Of a stretch of DNA of 64,000 nt, positions 20,912 through 30,333 are shown one piece after another; the first letter of the stretch is position 1, and the number at the start of each line of letters is the position of its first letter. Made by a program: the position numbers and the translations under genes. The stretch lies in the NCBI RefSeq assembly GCF_003967195.1, contig NZ_AP018725.1:2108001-2172000 (forward strand), given 5' to 3'. Source of the DNA: Sulfuriflexus mobilis. GTDB lineage: Bacteria > Pseudomonadota > Gammaproteobacteria > AKS1. Under the pieces are notes generated by a model. The model was not told where the DNA came from. It was given only the letters and a program-made list of their open reading frames with translations, and ran no database searches.

Positions 20912-20938
20912 ATATGGATGTTGTCGGCATATTTCAAG
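20912..20938 (-). promoter_or_regulatory. Candidate lon promoter (sigma-70 overlapping a sigma-32-like site)
   Basis: On the minus strand, CTTGAAA (20938-20932) lies 12 bases before ATCCATAT, which agrees in part with the heat-shock consensus CTTGAAA-N-CCCCATNT. The same stretch also reads TTGAAA-17-TATATA, an acceptable sigma-70 promoter. Lon is heat-induced in E. coli, so a dual promoter is plausible, but this is inferred from motif match only. Confidence 0.5.
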
Positions 20939-20979
20939 CAAACTCAACCGAGCTTGAAAAATAATGGGGTTCTAACAAC

Positions 20980-21005
20980 AAAGACCCCGCAGCAGCGGGG
21001 TCTTT
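20980..21005 (-). terminator. Intrinsic terminator of clpX
   Basis: Perfect 11-bp stem AAAGACCCCGC / GCGGGGTCTTT with a four-base loop, a few bases after the clpX stop. It separates clpX from lon, so lon needs its own promoter. Confidence 0.9.
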
Positions 21006-21009
21006 GAAA

Positions 21010-22290
21010 TCAGTCAGAGGAAGCAGCCTGGTCTGTCTGCTCGTACATCTTCAGTGGTTCGGATTCCCCACTGATGACGTTCTCGTCGACAATAACCTTC
21101 TGCACGTCATCCTGGGATGGCAAATCATACATGGTCTCCAGCAGGGCATGCTCGAGGATGGAACGCAGGCCACGGGCACCGGTTTTGCGTTCCATGGCCT
21201 TGCGCGCCACGGCCCGCAGGGCATCATCGCGGAATTCCAGTTCACAATTTTCCATATCGAACAGGCGCTGATACTGCTTGGTGATGGCATTCTTCGGCTC
21301 GGTCAGGATCTGAATCAGGGCATCCTCATCCAGTTCCTCAAGCGTGGCAACGACTGGCAGACGACCGACAAACTCGGGGATCAGTCCATAACGGGTCAAA
21401 TCTTCCGGTTCGACGTCGTGCAAAACTTCACCGATGTTCTTTCTTTCTTCCTTGCTCTTCACCTCAGCGGAGAAGCCGATACCGCCCTTCTCGGAACGTT
21501 CACGGATAAGCTTGTCGAGACCGGCAAAGGCACCACCACAGATGAACAGGATGTTAGCCGTGTTCACCTGCAAGAATTCCTGTTGCGGATGCTTGCGTCC
21601 GCCCTGCGGGGGTACCGAAGCAACCGTGCCTTCGATGAGTTTCAGCAGGGCCTGCTGCACACCTTCACCCGATACATCACGGGTAATAGACGGGTTATCT
21701 GACTTGCGTGAAATCTTGTCGATTTCATCAATGTAGACAATACCGGTCTGGGCCTTGTCGACATCGTAGTCACATTTTTGCAGCAACTTCTGAATGATGT
21801 TTTCGACGTCTTCACCCACATAACCGGCCTCGGTCAGGGTGGTGGCATCGGCGATCGTGAACGGTACGTTCAACAGGCGAGCCAGGGTCTCGGCCAGCAG
21901 GGTCTTACCACTACCCGTCGGGCCGATGAGGAGGATGTTGCTCTTGGAGAGTTCAACATCGTTGCCGGAACTCGTCTCAACTTCAAGACGCTTGTAATGA
22001 TTGTACACGGCCACGGCGAGGACCTTCTTCGCCTGTTCCTGACCGATGACATATTCATTGAGAATCTGGTTAATTTCGTGAGGTGTCGGCAGCTTGTTGC
22101 CCTTGGCAACCGCTGACTTCTCCTGAACCTCTTCACGAATGATGTCGTTGCACAGCTCCACGCATTCGTCACAAACGAATACCGACGGACCGGCAATCAG
22201 CTTGCGGACTTCGTGCTGGCTCTTGCCACAGAACGAGCAATACAACAGCTTTTCGCCGTCATCACCGTTATTGTTCCGCTCGTCACTCAT
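21010..22290 (-). CDS. clpX: ATP-dependent Clp protease ATP-binding subunit ClpX
   Basis: 426 residues. An N-terminal zinc-binding domain ([14 protein letters not shown], then VCDECVELC) recognises substrates and adaptors. The AAA+ core has Walker [16 protein letters not shown], Walker [12 protein letters not shown], and the [14 protein letters not shown] region; the IGF loop that docks on ClpP appears as GGIGFSAE. It unfolds tagged proteins and feeds them to ClpP. It lies downstream of clpP with a gap of about 190 bases, so it may have an additional promoter there. Confidence 0.97.
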   Translation of the reverse strand: MSDERNNNGDDGEKLLYCSFCGKSQHEVRKLIAGPSVFVCDECVELCNDIIREEVQEKSAVAKGNKLPTPHEINQILNEYVIGQEQAKKVLAVAVYNHYKRLEVETSSGNDVELSKSNILLIGPTGSGKTLLAETLARLLNVPFTIADATTLTEAGYVGEDVENIIQKLLQKCDYDVDKAQTGIVYIDEIDKISRKSDNPSITRDVSGEGVQQALLKLIEGTVASVPPQGGRKHPQQEFLQVNTANILFICGGAFAGLDKLIRERSEKGGIGFSAEVKSKEERKNIGEVLHDVEPEDLTRYGLIPEFVGRLPVVATLEELDEDALIQILTEPKNAITKQYQRLFDMENCELEFRDDALRAVARKAMERKTGARGLRSILEHALLETMYDLPSQDDVQKVIVDENVISGESEPLKMYEQTDQAASSD

Positions 22291-22480
22291 AACCCACCTC
22301 TAAATTGCCCTGATACCCCGGGCCTTTCCGCTATTTTAGGTCTCACATTGCAGGGATTTGCCGGAATATGCAAGTCCCTGCGTCAAAGACCCGTCCTCAT
22401 GTAATATAAGGCAAATTCCATGCCTATCAAGGGTAAAAACGTATAAATTACGCGTTATTCCTGCCCTGAAATCAGTCCGT

Positions 22481-23134
22481 TCAGACACCTGGCTCGCTGA
22501 CATCGGCCATCTCACGGCTGGTCAGGACCTGGTCGATCAGGCCATATTCCACGGCGTTGTCACCACTCATGAAATTGTCCCGGTCGGTATCGCGACGGAT
22601 AGTCTCAATATCCTGGCCGGTATGTTTAACCATAATATCGTTGAGGCGGTCACGGACCAGCAACATTTCTCTGGCGTGAATCTCAATATCCGCGGCCTGT
22701 CCCTGAACCCCGCCCAGCGGCTGGTGAATCATCATGCGTGAGTGTGGCAGGCAGTAGCGTTTGCCCGCCTCACCACCGGTCAGCAGCAGTGCGCCCATGC
22801 TCGCCGCCATGCCAATACACAGGGTGCTGACATTCGGTTTGATAAACTGCATGGTGTCGTAAATCGCCAAACCGGCGCTCACCGAACCACCCGGCGAGTT
22901 GATATACAAATGGATATCCTTGTCCGGGTTTTCCGACTCAAGGAACAGCAATTGCGCCACGATCAGGTTGGCCATATGATCTTCAACCTGACCAACCAGG
23001 AAGATCACACGCTCCTTAAGCAGACGGGAATAGATGTCGTAGGCACGTTCACCACGTGACGACTGCTCTACCACCATTGGCACCAGGCCACTATTTTGTA
23101 TATCTGTCATACCCATACCGCGTATATCGGTCAT
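22481..23134 (-). CDS. clpP: ATP-dependent Clp protease proteolytic subunit ClpP
   Basis: 217 residues from the ATG at 23134, which has AGGAAG seven bases upstream. The longer frame runs back into tig and is rejected. Catalytic residues lie in [11 protein letters not shown] (Ser), [14 protein letters not shown] (His) and [15 protein letters not shown] (Asp). It forms the double-ring tetradecameric peptidase used with ClpX. It starts 22 bases after tig on the same strand, so tig and clpP are probably co-transcribed. Confidence 0.97.
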   Translation of the reverse strand: MTDIRGMGMTDIQNSGLVPMVVEQSSRGERAYDIYSRLLKERVIFLVGQVEDHMANLIVAQLLFLESENPDKDIHLYINSPGGSVSAGLAIYDTMQFIKPNVSTLCIGMAASMGALLLTGGEAGKRYCLPHSRMMIHQPLGGVQGQAADIEIHAREMLLVRDRLNDIMVKHTGQDIETIRRDTDRDNFMSGDNAVEYGLIDQVLTSREMADVSEPGV

Positions 23135-23156
23135 GAAACGGCTTCCTTTAGCAGAC

Positions 23157-24479
23157 CTAGCCGCGACCCTGGCCCTGGCTCTGCTGCATAATTTCATCAA
23201 AGTTTGTCTTGTTTTCGACCTTTTCGGCCTTCTCAAGCACCCAATCTACCACGGCTTGCTCCATCACTACAGCCTGAACCTCGGCAAGGCGGTTCTGATC
23301 ACCATAGTAATAATCAATAATTTCCTTAGGGTCTTCATAGGGTGCAGCAATCTCTTCCACGGCCTCACGCACCTTCTCATCGGAGGCCACAATACCCTGC
23401 TTGCCGATCAATTCGGACATTAGCAGGCCCAGTGATACGCGGCGTTCAGCCTGGTCACGATACAGCTCAGGATCCATTGGTTTGTCTTTCGGCATCGGCA
23501 CACCCTGCTGGGCGAGCATGTTTTCCATCTGCTGGGCCAGGCGCTGCATTTCGTCCCGGACCATGACCTGCGGCAGGTCGATCTTGTTCTTTTCAATCAG
23601 GGCATCCATAACCTGGGTCTTGGTGGCTTCACGCACCACCGACTTCAGTTCACGCTCCATGTTTTCCTTCACCTGGGTACGCAGGGCCTCAACAGTGCCT
23701 TCCTCTACACCGAGTTCCTTGACGAAGGCATCGTTGACTTCCGGCAGTACCGGCTCCATCACAGTACCTACTGTGATCTCAAACTGCACCGTCTGACCGG
23801 CCATTTCCTTATTGCCATAGTCTGCCGGGAAGGTGGCATCAATGTTACGCACGTCACCGGCCTTGGCACCCTCAACTCCCTTTTCAAAATCGCTGATAAA
23901 ACGCCCCGAACCAATCACCAGCGGGACCTTGCTGCCCGTGCCCCCTTCAAAGGCGACACCGTCTTTTGTGCCGACAAAATCGACCATCACCTGGTCACCG
24001 TCTTTGGCGGCACGTTCGACTTCCTTCCACTCCTGGCGCTGGCCACGGATACGTTCGATAGTCTTGTCGATATCTTCTTCGGTGATTTCAGCCACCGGAA
24101 CTTCAATCTTAACCCCTGTCATATCGGCCAGTTCAAACTCCGGCATGACCTCAAAGGTTACCGCGTACTTTGGACCTTTGCCCTCTTCCAGCGGCAGAAA
24201 CTCGACACTCGGCGCACCGGCCGGGCGCAGATTCTCCTTTGAGAAGGCTTCATAAAGACTCGACTGCACGGCCTCATCCAGGGCCTCCTTTTTCGCCTGT
24301 GCACCATACTGTGACTTGACGATACGTAACGGCACCTTGCCAGGACGAAAGCCGGGCATTTTTACCGTGCGGGCCAGGTTTGCCAGACGATTTTCAACGG
24401 CCTGTTCAAAACCTTCCACCGGCAGTTCAACAGTCATGCAATGCTCAAGACCGTCACGCTTTTCAACAGAAATCTGCAT
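23157..24479 (-). CDS. tig: Trigger factor
   Basis: 440 residues, usual length. The N-terminal ribosome-binding domain carries the signature [24 protein letters not shown]-type isomerase domain (about 150-245, [20 protein letters not shown]) and a C-terminal chaperone domain follow. It binds nascent chains at the ribosome exit. It is downstream of a five-tRNA cluster and upstream of clpP, the normal order in this group. Confidence 0.97.
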   Translation of the reverse strand: MQISVEKRDGLEHCMTVELPVEGFEQAVENRLANLARTVKMPGFRPGKVPLRIVKSQYGAQAKKEALDEAVQSSLYEAFSKENLRPAGAPSVEFLPLEEGKGPKYAVTFEVMPEFELADMTGVKIEVPVAEITEEDIDKTIERIRGQRQEWKEVERAAKDGDQVMVDFVGTKDGVAFEGGTGSKVPLVIGSGRFISDFEKGVEGAKAGDVRNIDATFPADYGNKEMAGQTVQFEITVGTVMEPVLPEVNDAFVKELGVEEGTVEALRTQVKENMERELKSVVREATKTQVMDALIEKNKIDLPQVMVRDEMQRLAQQMENMLAQQGVPMPKDKPMDPELYRDQAERRVSLGLLMSELIGKQGIVASDEKVREAVEEIAAPYEDPKEIIDYYYGDQNRLAEVQAVVMEQAVVDWVLEKAEKVENKTNFDEIMQQSQGQGRG

Positions 24480-24552
24480 GTATCACATCCTTAACCCGGT
24501 CATCACCGGTGTTTCATCATTTTGCCAAGGGCTTAATTTTATAAAAAGAATT

Positions 24553-24637
24553 TGGTGCGGAAGGAGAGACTCGAACTCTCACGCCTCGCGGCACCAGAAC
24601 CTAAATCTGGCGTGTATACCAATTTCACCACTCCCGC
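24553..24637 (-). tRNA. tRNA-Leu (TAG)
   Basis: 85 bases with encoded CCA and the long class II variable arm. Acceptor GCGGGAG/CTTCCGC; anticodon loop TTTAGGT gives TAG. It is the last gene of the Pro-Arg-His-Lys-Leu cluster and lies about 70 bases before tig. Confidence 0.96.
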
Positions 24638-24760
24638 TGCGCTTGAGTCGGCCGAAAATACCCGGCAGCGCACTCTATTAGTATATCAGGCTCACAGTAG
24701 GCACGCATAACCCCTGTTTGCCCCGAACCCGGTTGCAAAACCGGACCCAGATACGACAAA

Positions 24761-24782
24761 GGGTTGCGGTAAGCCGCAACCC
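24761..24782 (-). terminator. Hairpin between tRNA-Lys and tRNA-Leu
   Basis: Perfect 9-bp stem GGGTTGCGG/CCGCAACCC with a four-base loop, followed on the minus strand by only TTTG. It could be a weak terminator or a processing signal within the tRNA cluster transcript. Confidence 0.45.
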
Positions 24783-24792
24783 TTCGGTTTCG

Positions 24793-24868
24793 TGGTGGGT
24801 CGTGACAGGTTCGAACTGTCGACCCGCGGATTAAGAGTCCGCTGCTCTACCAACTGAGCTAACGACCC
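24793..24868 (-). tRNA. tRNA-Lys (CTT)
   Basis: 76 bases with encoded CCA. Acceptor GGGTCGT/ACGACCC; anticodon stem GCGGA/TCCGC with loop CTCTTAA gives CTT. It is third or fourth in the cluster, about 80 bases after tRNA-His. Confidence 0.95.
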
Positions 24869-24947
24869 GAAACTCTTGCCTATGCTGCAATGGCAGGCGC
24901 GCATTGAAACATAGCCACCGGTTGGGTTCAATCCCAGAACCGGAATA

Positions 24948-25024
24948 TGGGGTGGACGATGGGGCTCGAACCCACGACAACCGGAATCACAATCCGGGAC
25001 TCTACCAACTGAGCTACGCCCACC
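24948..25024 (-). tRNA. tRNA-His (GTG)
   Basis: 77 bases including the extra G at position -1 (base 25024), which pairs with C73 as required for histidyl-tRNA, and encoded CCA. Anticodon loop TTGTGAT gives GTG. The spacer downstream of it (24918-24943) holds a hairpin, CCGGTT/AACCGG, whose top resembles a T-arm (GGGTTCAATCCC). Confidence 0.96.
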
Positions 25025-25057
25025 ATAAAACCGTTTATCCATTGCCGCCGCTGAAAA

Positions 25058-25414
25058 TGGCGCGCCCGGCAGGATTGATGCAGGCCCACGGCCTTCACCC
25101 TTCGGGCAGCGCTTCTCGCGCTGTCCAAACCGGCTTCACCGGTTTGTCGAACCTCGCCATATTATGACGCAGGTTCTCATCCCTCATGGATGATGTTTCC
25201 AGGCTAACCTGTCGTCATGCCTGGACAACCTAATATGGCGCGCCCGGCAGGATTGACTCAGGCCTCCGGCCTTCGCCCTTCAGGGCAGCGCTTCTCGCGC
25301 TGTCCAAACCGGCTCCACCGGTTTGTCGAACCTCACCATATTATGACGCAGGTTCTCATCCCTCATGGATGATGTTTCCAGGCTAACCTGACGTCATGCC
25401 TGGACAACCTAATA
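25058..25414 (-). repeat. Two tandem 178/179-bp units, each ending in the last 19 bases of tRNA-Arg
   Basis: The 19 bases at the 3' end of tRNA-Arg (AATCCTGCCGGGCGCGCCA on the minus strand, 25433-25415) recur exactly at 25254-25236 and 25076-25058. The units between them are nearly identical over their whole length. Each unit contains GAGGTTCGA, then a string of short GC hairpins (AAACCGG/CCGGTTT, CAGCGC/GCGCTG, GCCC/GGGC, GGCC/GGCC), then the 19-base tRNA end. Each also carries an inverted partial copy of the Arg T-arm (GCAGGTTC..ATCC on the plus strand, near 25169 and 25348). No protein is encoded. The units lie between tRNA-Arg and tRNA-His, inside the cluster transcript. Confidence 0.93.
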
Positions 25415-25491
25415 TGGCGCGCCCGGCAGGATTCGAACCTGCTACCCTCTGCTTAGAAGGCAGATGCTCTATCCGAATGAGCTACGGGCGC
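25415..25491 (-). tRNA. tRNA-Arg (TCT)
   Basis: 77 bases with encoded CCA. Acceptor GCGCCCG/CGGGCGC; anticodon loop CTTCTAA gives TCT. It is complete, but its last 19 bases (from the T-loop to CCA) are repeated twice downstream in tandem units. Confidence 0.96.
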
Positions 25492-25554
25492 ATAAACGGT
25501 GATTATACGCCTCATAGCGTCTGTCGTGCGACCAGCAGCAATACATATAGAATT

Positions 25555-25727
25555 TGGTCGGGGTAGAGAGATTACTCGCTGCGCTCGCCCCTTCGGGGCC
25601 GCCTGCGGCGTTCTGCGCACCTCCGGTGCTGGTCGAACTCGCCATATGACTTTCGTCGGGAGTTCAAATCTCTCTACACGGACCTCACCCACATTAGGCG
25701 TTAAACCAATTATCGGCGACCAAAATT
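25555..25727 (-). repeat. 173-bp unit ending in the last 19 bases of tRNA-Pro
   Basis: The last 19 bases of tRNA-Pro (AATCTCTCTACCCCGACCA, 25746-25728 on the minus strand) recur exactly at 25573-25555. The 154 bases between resemble the tRNA-Arg units: a shared segment GTCATATGGCGAGTTCGACC (compare GTCATAATATGGTGAGGTTCGAC), then serial short GC hairpins (CACC/GGTG, GCCGC/GCGGC, CCCC/GGGG). On the plus strand at 25656-25685 there is an inverted copy of the tRNA-Pro 3' end matching 27 of 30 bases. No protein is encoded. Confidence 0.92.
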
Positions 25728-25804
25728 TGGTCGGGGTAGAGAGATTCGAACTCCCGACATCCTGCTCCCAAAGCAGGCGCGCTACCAGACTGCGCTATAC
25801 CCCG
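25728..25804 (-). tRNA. tRNA-Pro (TGG)
   Basis: 77 bases with encoded CCA. Acceptor CGGGGTA/TACCCCG; anticodon loop TTTGGGA gives TGG. It is the first gene of the leftward tRNA cluster, with a strong promoter about 90 bases upstream. Its 3' end is duplicated downstream. Confidence 0.96.
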
Positions 25805-25890
25805 ATTTACTGCGAGATCACGGCAAAAATCGCCTGTAATATCCCGACTTTACCTCACACAGGCCCGGGGCCTGTGAGATAAGGACGGGG

Positions 25891-25919
25891 ATAATACGCG
25901 CCCGCATTCGTCGCGTCAA
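25891..25919 (-). promoter_or_regulatory. Strong sigma-70 promoter of the tRNA cluster
   Basis: On the minus strand, TTGACG (25919-25914) is followed by exactly 17 bases and TATTAT (25896-25891), then a GC-rich discriminator (CCCCG). That discriminator is typical of growth-rate and stringently controlled stable-RNA promoters. A perfect hairpin, CTCACAGGC/GCCTGTGAG, lies downstream at about 25855-25880, before tRNA-Pro. The plus-strand TATAAT at 25938-25943 probably serves folD in the opposite direction. Confidence 0.85.
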
Positions 25920-25976
25920 TTCCGCTTTCAATTCAGGTATAATCCCCGCCTTTCATGATCCGAACGGGATGATTTC

Positions 25977-26831
25977 ATGGCCGCACAACGCATAGATGGC
26001 AAACTCGTCGCCGCCGACCTGCTCGGCAAGGTCGCAACACGCGTTCAGGCGCGCCTCGCCGCGGGCAAACGCGCCCCGGGGCTGGCCGTGATCCTGGTGG
26101 GCAGTGACCCGGCCTCGAGCGTCTATGTCGGCAGCAAACGCAAGCGCTGCGAGGAAACCGGTGTCCTGTCATACTCCCACGACCTGCCCGCAGAGACCAC
26201 GGAAACCGACTTGCTGGCCCTGATCGACCGGCTCAATGATGACCCTGCAGTCGATGGGATCCTGGTGCAATTGCCCCTGCCCGCACACATTAACGCCGAT
26301 ACCGTGATCGAGCGGATTGACCCGGCCAAGGATGTAGACGGTTTCCACCCCTACAATTTTGGACGCCTCGCCCAGCGCCGCCCGCTGCTGCGTCCCTGCA
26401 CCCCGCGTGGCGTCATGACCCTGCTTGAAAGCACGGGGCAGGAGCTGGTCGGCCTGGATGCCGTGGTGGTCGGCGCCTCCAATATTGTCGGCCGTCCCAT
26501 GGCGCTGGAACTACTCATGGCACGTTGCACGGTGACCATCTGCCACAGCAAGACCCGCGACCTGGCCGCCAAGGTGGCTGCCGCTGACCTGGTCGTAGTA
26601 GGTGTTGGTATTCCCGGCTTCGTAAAGGGGGAATGGATAAAACCCGGTGCCATCGTCATCGATGTGGGTATTAACCGCCTCGACGACGGGCGTTTGGTTG
26701 GAGATGTCGAATTTGCTTCAGCGGCCGAACGCGCCGGCTGGATTACACCGGTGCCGGGTGGCGTTGGCCCGATGACCGTCGCCACCCTGCTGGAAAATAC
26801 CGTCGACGCCGCCGACCGGGCCGACGTTTAA
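25977..26831 (+). CDS. folD: Bifunctional methylenetetrahydrofolate dehydrogenase/cyclohydrolase
   Basis: 284 residues, full length. It interconverts 5,10-methylene-, methenyl- and 10-formyl-tetrahydrofolate using NADP. Family signatures are [20 protein letters not shown] (with the catalytic lysine), [14 protein letters not shown], and the C-terminal [23 protein letters not shown] box 34 bases upstream, divergent from the tRNA promoter, is the likely -10 element. It ends four bases before the convergent end of the next gene. Confidence 0.97.
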   Translation: MAAQRIDGKLVAADLLGKVATRVQARLAAGKRAPGLAVILVGSDPASSVYVGSKRKRCEETGVLSYSHDLPAETTETDLLALIDRLNDDPAVDGILVQLPLPAHINADTVIERIDPAKDVDGFHPYNFGRLAQRRPLLRPCTPRGVMTLLESTGQELVGLDAVVVGASNIVGRPMALELLMARCTVTICHSKTRDLAAKVAAADLVVVGVGIPGFVKGEWIKPGAIVIDVGINRLDDGRLVGDVEFASAAERAGWITPVPGGVGPMTVATLLENTVDAADRADV

Positions 26832-26835
26832 ACAC

Positions 26836-27480
26836 CTAGCGCTGACGCGGAGGTAAAAACTCCGCGGCGGTGAGGTCGAGTTTGCCAAAACAGGCCTGAT
26901 ATAGAGGTGTTTTCATGATGCCATCCGGGTCATTGCGCAGGTCTTCGATCTCGTCGTCCTCAAAATCCATATCGACCTCCTTCCCCTTGTAGGCACCATC
27001 ACAGCGCTCAAACACGGCCTCGCCGCTGGCATCAAAGGAACGAAAGGCATGCAGCCCCTGATTGTAGCTGTGCAGGGCCACCAGCGTCTGGACGGGTGCA
27101 TTACGGTAACCGGGCAGGAAGGCCGCCGTGTAATCACAGCTTACGCGACCGTTATCATCGTATTGAAAGACCTCAATGACATGAATATTTTCGGGGTTCG
27201 CGTTTTCCCACTGGATACGGCTCAGGACATGACCGCTTTGTGCATCGGTATAGGTGACTTCCTTATAAAAATTCTTTTTGCCACGGTAGCCACCGTGTCT
27301 GACCTTTTTGTTCACCTCATGGCCGGCCAGCTGTTCCTGGTGCAGGGCATACAGGTCACTGGCAAAGCTGTTCCAGTCACTGACCTGTTTCTTGTCCACC
27401 TTCATGGCCCGGTTTGATTCTGCCGCCCATATCGGGCTCACCATCAAGAGGCTTAGGCAGATAGAAAGAAGTAATCGCAT
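26836..27480 (-). CDS. Exported protein of unknown function
   Basis: 214 residues from the ATG at 27480. The longer frame to 27621 starts in non-coding sequence, while this start gives a clean signal peptide (RLLLSICLSLLMVSPIWAA). The mature part is polar with no membrane helix. It has a YDDNGRVSCDYTAAFLPGYR region and an acidic segment EVDMDFEDDEIEDLRND. I do not recognise the family. Cysteines at SCDY, ERCDG and QACFG could form a disulfide in the periplasm. It follows cysS by about 95 bases. Confidence 0.7.
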   Translation of the reverse strand: MRLLLSICLSLLMVSPIWAAESNRAMKVDKKQVSDWNSFASDLYALHQEQLAGHEVNKKVRHGGYRGKKNFYKEVTYTDAQSGHVLSRIQWENANPENIHVIEVFQYDDNGRVSCDYTAAFLPGYRNAPVQTLVALHSYNQGLHAFRSFDASGEAVFERCDGAYKGKEVDMDFEDDEIEDLRNDPDGIMKTPLYQACFGKLDLTAAEFLPPRQR

Positions 27481-27574
27481 GACGTCATCCCCTGATTTAA
27501 CGCTTTGATTGTTGAATTTATTATGACAGCAAAACCGGGGCAAAAATTCCCCCCGGGGCCAAAACCCCATGAAA

Positions 27575-28972
27575 TCAGCCGCGTCGCCAGCGCGTACTGC
27601 CGGAACCATCCTCAAGGACAATGCCCATTTCGGTCAGGGCATCACGCAGGCGGTCTGCCTCGGCCCAGTCTTTTGCGGCACGGGCCGCATCGCGGGCATC
27701 GATCATGGCATCGACCTCGGCGGCATCGACGTCGCCCGCCTGCTCACCCGCCCCGGCGGTCAACCAGGCCTCCGGGGCATCCTGCACCAGACCGAGTAAC
27801 TGTCCGAGTCGAACCATGAGCCCGGCCAGTTGGTTGGCCCGCGCTGTGTCACCGGCATTCTTTTCCTTATTGATCGCGTGACGCAGTTCAGAAAGGATTG
27901 CCAGGGCCTCGGCGGTATTAAAGTCATCGTCCATCGCTGCGGTAAAGCGGGCTTCGTAGTCACCACCGTCGGCTTTCAGGTCTGGCGTCAGGTCGCGCAG
28001 CGCGGTGTAGAAACCCTCCAGCGCGGCGCGGGCCTGATCCAGATGCACATCCGAATAGTTCAGCGGACTACGGTAATGACTGCTCAAGACAAAATAACGC
28101 ACCACCTCGGGGGCATAGCGGGCAAGAATTTCACGCACGGTGAAGAAGTTACCCAGTGACTTCGACATCTTTTCATCATCGATGCGCACAAAGCCATTAT
28201 GCATCCAGACATTGACGAACTTTTCACCCGTCGCCGCCTCGGACTGGGCGATCTCGTTTTCATGGTGCGGGAACTGCAGGTCCATACCGCCGCCATGAAT
28301 ATCAAAGTGATGGCCCAGACAATGCGTCGACATGGCCGAACACTCTATATGCCAACCCGGTCGGCCCTTGCCCCAGGGCGAATCCCAGCTCGGCTCATCC
28401 GGCTTGGCGGCCTTCCACAAGGCAAAATCGAGCGGGTCTCTCTTCGCCTTATCAATATCGACCCGGGCACCGGACTGCAAGTCATCGAGTTGCTTGCCCG
28501 ACAATGCACCATAGTTCTCAAACCGACTCACTGCGTAATAGACATCACCGTTATCGGCGGCATAGGCCGCGCCGTTGTCGACCAGTGTACGGATCATATC
28601 GATGATCTGTTGCATGTACATGGTGGCGCGTGGCTCAACATCCGGGCGTTGCACGCCCAGCGCATCGGCATCCCTGTTCATCTCATCGATAAAGCGCCCG
28701 GTGAGGACATCAAAGGCCTCGCCATTTTCATTGGCGCGGGCGATGATCTTGTCGTCGATATCGGTAATATTACGCACATAGGTGACCTTGTCATCGCCGA
28801 ATACCTGGCGCAGGTAACGGTTCACCACGTCGAATACCACCAGCACGCGGGCATGCCCCAAATGACACAAGTCATAGACCGTCATACCACAAACGTACAT
28901 ACGGACATTATTCGGGTCGATCGGTTTGAACGGCGCCTTTTTGCGCGTCAGGGTATTATAGATTTCCAGCAC
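27575..28972 (-). CDS. cysS: Cysteinyl-tRNA synthetase
   Basis: 465 residues, full length. Class I synthetase with the HIGH-type motif as [10 protein letters not shown], the KMSKS-type motif as [13 protein letters not shown], and zinc-binding residues in [16 protein letters not shown] plus the [15 protein letters not shown] region. It charges tRNA-Cys. It is divergent from the cyclophilin gene ppiA with about 210 bases between. Confidence 0.97.
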   Translation of the reverse strand: MLEIYNTLTRKKAPFKPIDPNNVRMYVCGMTVYDLCHLGHARVLVVFDVVNRYLRQVFGDDKVTYVRNITDIDDKIIARANENGEAFDVLTGRFIDEMNRDADALGVQRPDVEPRATMYMQQIIDMIRTLVDNGAAYAADNGDVYYAVSRFENYGALSGKQLDDLQSGARVDIDKAKRDPLDFALWKAAKPDEPSWDSPWGKGRPGWHIECSAMSTHCLGHHFDIHGGGMDLQFPHHENEIAQSEAATGEKFVNVWMHNGFVRIDDEKMSKSLGNFFTVREILARYAPEVVRYFVLSSHYRSPLNYSDVHLDQARAALEGFYTALRDLTPDLKADGGDYEARFTAAMDDDFNTAEALAILSELRHAINKEKNAGDTARANQLAGLMVRLGQLLGLVQDAPEAWLTAGAGEQAGDVDAAEVDAMIDARDAARAAKDWAEADRLRDALTEMGIVLEDGSGSTRWRRG

Positions 28973-29184
28973 GGACTCGTATTCTCCCGGTTATCGGTCT
29001 GCAGGCCAGCGGGCCCCTGGCTGACCGGATTATGGCGCAGAATGGTAACGGAAAGCGGGCCTGCGGACAAAGCCCTCTCGGCGGGGCCGGGGCAGTGGCT
29101 TTCATGACGCGCATAAAGACTATATTATTAGCCCCCATAGCACGACCTAACCACTATAGCGTACCCGAGAGGTCCCGGAAAACC

Positions 29185-29769
29185 ATGCAGAAAATCCTCA
29201 CCAGACTACTGTTTGCAGGCCTTGCCCTGTTCATCAACCTCGAGGCCATCGCCGCCGAGGACGACAAGGTACGTGTCCACATGCAAACCAGCCTCGGCAA
29301 CATCGTCCTCGAACTCGATCAGGCCAGGGCCCCGATCACGGTAAAAAACTTTCTCAATTATGCCCAGTCAGGGTTTTATGAAGGCACCATTTTCCATCGC
29401 GTGATCGACGGTTTTATGATCCAGGGCGGCGGTTATGACAGGCAGTACAACAAAAAACCCGTGCAGCCACCCATTATCAACGAAGCCAATAACGGTCTGA
29501 AAAATATTCGCGGCAGCATCGCCATGGCCCGTACCGGTGTCATCCACTCTGCCACAGCGCAATTCTTTATTAATGTAAAAGACAATGCTTTCCTTGATCA
29601 TAGCGATCTGACACCTCGCGGTTTCGGTTATGCCGTTTTTGGTCAGGTTGTTGAAGGCATGGACGTTGTCGACAAGATTCGTCAGGCTGAAACCGGCGCC
29701 AGTACGGCACTGCCCTCTCGTGACGTTCCAAAAACCCAGATTGTGATCAACAAGGTCACCGTCGAATAA
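29185..29769 (+). CDS. ppiA: Periplasmic peptidyl-prolyl cis-trans isomerase (cyclophilin A type)
   Basis: 194 residues from the ATG at 29185 ([20 protein letters not shown]), which gives a signal peptide; the longer frame is rejected. The cyclophilin core has [32 protein letters not shown] and [18 protein letters not shown]. It catalyses proline isomerisation in the periplasm. A second cyclophilin without a signal peptide follows 28 bases later, probably a tandem duplication with one copy exported. Confidence 0.94.
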   Translation: MQKILTRLLFAGLALFINLEAIAAEDDKVRVHMQTSLGNIVLELDQARAPITVKNFLNYAQSGFYEGTIFHRVIDGFMIQGGGYDRQYNKKPVQPPIINEANNGLKNIRGSIAMARTGVIHSATAQFFINVKDNAFLDHSDLTPRGFGYAVFGQVVEGMDVVDKIRQAETGASTALPSRDVPKTQIVINKVTVE

Positions 29770-29797
29770 ACCCATTCTCTCTTGCAAGGTAAACACT

Positions 29798-30292
29798 ATG
29801 ATTAACATACACACCAACCACGGCGTTATCACGCTCGAACTCGATGCCGAGAAGGCCCCCGTTACGGTTGAAAACTTTCTGCAATATGCGCGTGACGGTT
29901 TTTATGATGGCACCATCTTTCACCGCGTCATTAACGGCTTCATGATCCAGGGTGGGGGGATGGAACCAGGCATGGTTCAGAAAGAGACCCGTGAGCCCAT
30001 CAAGAATGAGGCTGACAATGGCCTGTCTAATGTCCTGGGCAGTATCGCCATGGCACGCACCAATGATCCGAACTCCGCTACGGCACAGTTTTTTATCAAT
30101 GTGAAGGACAATGCCTTCCTCGACCACAGTTCGCCCACTCCGCAGGGCTGGGGTTACTGTGTCTTCGGCAAGGTAACCGAGGGCATGGACGTAGTCGATA
30201 AGATCAAGGGCGTCGCCACCGGCAGTGGCGGCATGCACCAGGACGTCCCTATTGAAGACGTTATCATTGAGCGCGTTGAGATCGTTGAATAA
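29798..30292 (+). CDS. ppiB: Cytoplasmic peptidyl-prolyl cis-trans isomerase (cyclophilin B type)
   Basis: 164 residues, the usual PpiB length and no signal peptide. It is strongly similar to its upstream neighbour: [34 protein letters not shown] and [20 protein letters not shown]. The order cysS (divergent), ppiA, ppiB, lpxH is close to the E. coli cysS/ppiB/lpxH locus. Confidence 0.96.
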   Translation: MINIHTNHGVITLELDAEKAPVTVENFLQYARDGFYDGTIFHRVINGFMIQGGGMEPGMVQKETREPIKNEADNGLSNVLGSIAMARTNDPNSATAQFFINVKDNAFLDHSSPTPQGWGYCVFGKVTEGMDVVDKIKGVATGSGGMHQDVPIEDVIIERVEIVE

Positions 30293-30333
30293 ACGATCAT
30301 CGAATAAAAGAAGTCGTCTTCAGCCCATTTAAT

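Noticed and set aside
25058-25746. CRISPR array
   Set aside because: There are only two or three units of about 178 bp, the repeated part is most of the unit, and the boundaries are tRNA ends. There are no short regular repeats with unique spacers and no cas genes.
25058-25746. Prophage or integrative island at the tRNA genes
   Set aside because: The 19-bp tRNA end duplications look like attachment sites, but the units are far too short to carry an integrase, and no integrase gene is in the window.
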